In this document: in pieces, positions 7,574-8,864 of the stretch
How positions within the stretch are numbered: the first letter of the stretch is position 1
Layout: every line of letters starts with the position of its first letter
NCBI GenBank assembly: GCA_031276935.1
Contig: JAISMD010000031.1
Coordinates: 1-8,864 of the forward strand
DNA: 8,864 nt
Direction of reading: 5' to 3'
From: Puniceicoccales bacterium
Lineage (GTDB): Bacteria; Verrucomicrobiota; Verrucomicrobiia; Opitutales; LL51
The notes under the pieces: generated by a model
The model's database searches: none
What the model was told of the DNA's origin: nothing
What the model saw: only the letters and a program-made list of their open reading frames with translations
Translations under genes and position numbers: made by a program

Positions 7574-8068
7574 CTAGGATGCCGTATTTTCAAGTTGCGG
7601 TTTAAGGAAAAGTAATTCCCGCCCCGTATTTAAATTAATATCCTTCCAATGGCGAAGGCGTAGCTCCACCACCACAAGACTGCCATTGGGAATCTCCTTA
7701 TATTCGGAATTCGTAATCGAACCCAGTAGGTCCATGACCCCCTGATTATGGGCAATCAACATCACCGAATTTTTTTCATCCGGCAGGGACTGTAGGATAT
7801 CGAGGATCTTTTGTAGATCCGCATTATACAGTTCTTCGCGGATATCGATGACATTGACGAGTAGGCCAAATATTTCCCGAATATGCTTTGCGGTCTCCAT
7901 GGAACGACGCGCACCACTGGTCAGGATAACATTGGGTCGCATTCCCGCTGCCACCATCTGTGCGCCAACGGACTCCAATTCTTTCACGCCCTGTTCATCC
8001 AAAGCGCGTTCCCTATCCAGTGCCCCGATCGCAGCATGGGCATTCCTCACTATATATAATCGTTTCAT
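7574..8068 (-). CDS. SixA-like histidine phosphatase superfamily protein with His-to-Asn change at the catalytic position
   Basis: This 164-residue protein matches the SixA branch of the histidine phosphatase superfamily (E. coli SixA dephosphorylates the phosphohistidine of a signalling protein). The start LYIVRNAHA aligns with the family's LYxVRHAxA, but the phospho-accepting His is Asn9 (codon AAT on the - strand); Arg8 is kept. The other parts are intact: the S-x-A-x-R element (Ser51 to Arg55) before METAKHI, the EELYNA segment at 78-83, and the second catalytic histidine, His107, in IAHNQG. Length is normal and the frame is unbroken. The protein may therefore be a phosphohistidine or phosphate-binding pseudo-enzyme, or His11 two residues along may have taken over. 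Its ATG overlaps the psd stop codon (ATGA, 8065-8068), so translational coupling with psd is likely. A strong Shine-Dalgarno sequence precedes it. The fold is sure; the activity is doubtful. Confidence 0.85.
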   Translation of the reverse strand: MKRLYIVRNAHAAIGALDRERALDEQGVKELESVGAQMVAAGMRPNVILTSGARRSMETAKHIREIFGLLVNVIDIREELYNADLQKILDILQSLPDEKNSVMLIAHNQGVMDLLGSITNSEYKEIPNGSLVVVELRLRHWKDINLNTGRELLFLKPQLENTAS

Positions 8069-8864
8069 TTTTTCTCCCCCATTTCATCCCCCATTAGGGC
8101 AAATATTTCCATCCCTTCGGCAGACTGTTCGCATAAATCCTCTGCAAAATCTACCTTGTTTTCCTTGAAAATGGTCATTACGGTCGAACCTCCAAAACTA
8201 AAATATCCCTTCTCCTCACCCTTAAAGTAGAGGCGTCCGACTTCCGCGGTCTGGGTAATACTCCCCACGAAAGTAGCTCCAATTTCCACCCTCAAAAACT
8301 GCTCGACATCCTCCGACTGTAGCACGGAAACGATGCGTTTCTTTTCGAATAAAATGGCGATACGATTGCGTAGGGCAATGGGATTGACGGACAGATAATC
8401 ACCACCAACTTTGTAAATCCTTCGAATAACGGCGTTACAAGGGAAATGGAAGCGATGATAATCGGTCGGATTCAGGCGAGAAATAACGGCGACACCGTTT
8501 TTAAAGCGTTCATAGAGCTCATCGTTTTGGAGTAATTTTTTGAGATTAAACTGCTGCCCCTTAATAAAAAACGGGGGTAACTTCTTAAAATCCCTCACCA
8601 ATAAATGACGACCATCGCACGGAAATATAATTTTTTGGCTATGGACGGCGATCGGACGGGCCGTTTTCTGCAATTTCCGGGAAAAAAAGTCGTCGAAACT
8701 CAGGAAATCTTCGAGTTTTTTTTCGCATATTTTGGTATCGATTTTATAGCAATCGACGAAAGGACGAATCTTCTTCCGGGAAGACGGACGTCGCATCAAA
8801 CGGCCATAGAGTTCAGAAAATAGCTTGCGACGAACCACTTGGTTAAGGGTAAGTTTCCCCACAC
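8065..8864 (-). CDS. psd: Phosphatidylserine decarboxylase proenzyme (5' end cut by the window)
   Basis: The enzyme converts phosphatidylserine to phosphatidylethanolamine at the inner membrane, using a pyruvoyl group made by self-cleavage. Numbering from the GTG at 8862, the self-cleavage motif is FGGST (223-227). Cleavage between Gly225 and Ser226 would give a large beta chain and an alpha chain of about 40 residues that carries the pyruvoyl group. The processing triad is complete: Asp83 in FPCDG, a histidine in YHRFHFP (His139 by alignment, with His136 nearby), and Ser226. SFDDFFSRKL (55-64) is typical of the family. The visible 265 residues are shorter than the roughly 300 usual for this type. 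The stretch GKLTLNQVVRRKLFSELYG resembles an internal position in relatives, about 30 residues from their start. The true start is therefore probably beyond 8864 and the GTG is likely an internal Val. It overlaps the SixA-like gene by 4 bp and is the most upstream visible gene of the leftward cluster. Confidence 0.95.
   Translation of the reverse strand, partial: VGKLTLNQVVRRKLFSELYGRLMRRPSSRKKIRPFVDCYKIDTKICEKKLEDFLSFDDFFSRKLQKTARPIAVHSQKIIFPCDGRHLLVRDFKKLPPFFIKGQQFNLKKLLQNDELYERFKNGVAVISRLNPTDYHRFHFPCNAVIRRIYKVGGDYLSVNPIALRNRIAILFEKKRIVSVLQSEDVEQFLRVEIGATFVGSITQTAEVGRLYFKGEEKGYFSFGGSTVMTIFKENKVDFAEDLCEQSAEGMEIFALMGDEMGEKK
8074..8080 (-). promoter_or_regulatory. Strong ribosome binding site for the SixA-like gene
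   Basis: GGGGGAG on the - strand lies 5 nt before the ATG at 8068, inside the end of psd. It is the clearest Shine-Dalgarno sequence in the window and fixes the start of the SixA-like protein. Confidence 0.7.

Overview
The window holds seven protein-coding genes and no tRNA, rRNA, CRISPR array or insertion sequence that I can see. It looks like a bacterial chromosome segment of moderate GC (mid-40s percent by eye). The large single-chain pyruvate:ferredoxin/flavodoxin oxidoreductase points to anaerobic or microaerobic pyruvate metabolism. Phosphatidylserine decarboxylase and an exported low-complexity protein suggest a Gram-negative cell. A PVC-type lineage such as Verrucomicrobiota would fit, but that is an impression and nothing here is a diagnostic marker.

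Layout. (1) 1-1516, + strand: a secreted or envelope protein of unknown function, with a signal peptide, a Pro/Thr-rich linker and a divergent internal duplication. Its true start may lie left of the window. (2) 1581-5090, + strand: nifJ/por, full length with all cofactor ligands present. (3) 5109-5801, - strand: an unrecognised 230-residue protein with a proline-rich C-terminus, convergent with nifJ. (4) 5802-5924: an AT-rich divergent intergenic region with a perfect 10-bp inverted repeat. (5) 5925-6860, + strand: a sugar-phosphate-type nucleotidyltransferase. (6) 6861-7000: a convergent intergenic region with a long-loop hairpin followed by a T-tract on the - strand, and a 9-bp tandem repeat. 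(7) 7001-8864, - strand: a compact cluster read right to left. It runs psd (phosphatidylserine decarboxylase, cut by the window edge), a SixA-like histidine phosphatase fold protein overlapping psd by 4 bp, and a DJ-1/PfpI family protein 33 bp further on.

How the genes work together. NifJ links pyruvate oxidation to low-potential electron carriers and acetyl-CoA. Psd makes phosphatidylethanolamine for the membrane. The SixA-like and DJ-1-like genes are probably co-transcribed with psd, but no shared pathway is evident. The most notable points are the SixA-like protein, whose catalytic phospho-acceptor histidine is replaced by asparagine while the other active-site motifs are kept, and the previously unrecognised internal repeats of the secreted protein. 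I see no evidence of a defence system, mobile element or secondary-metabolite cluster.
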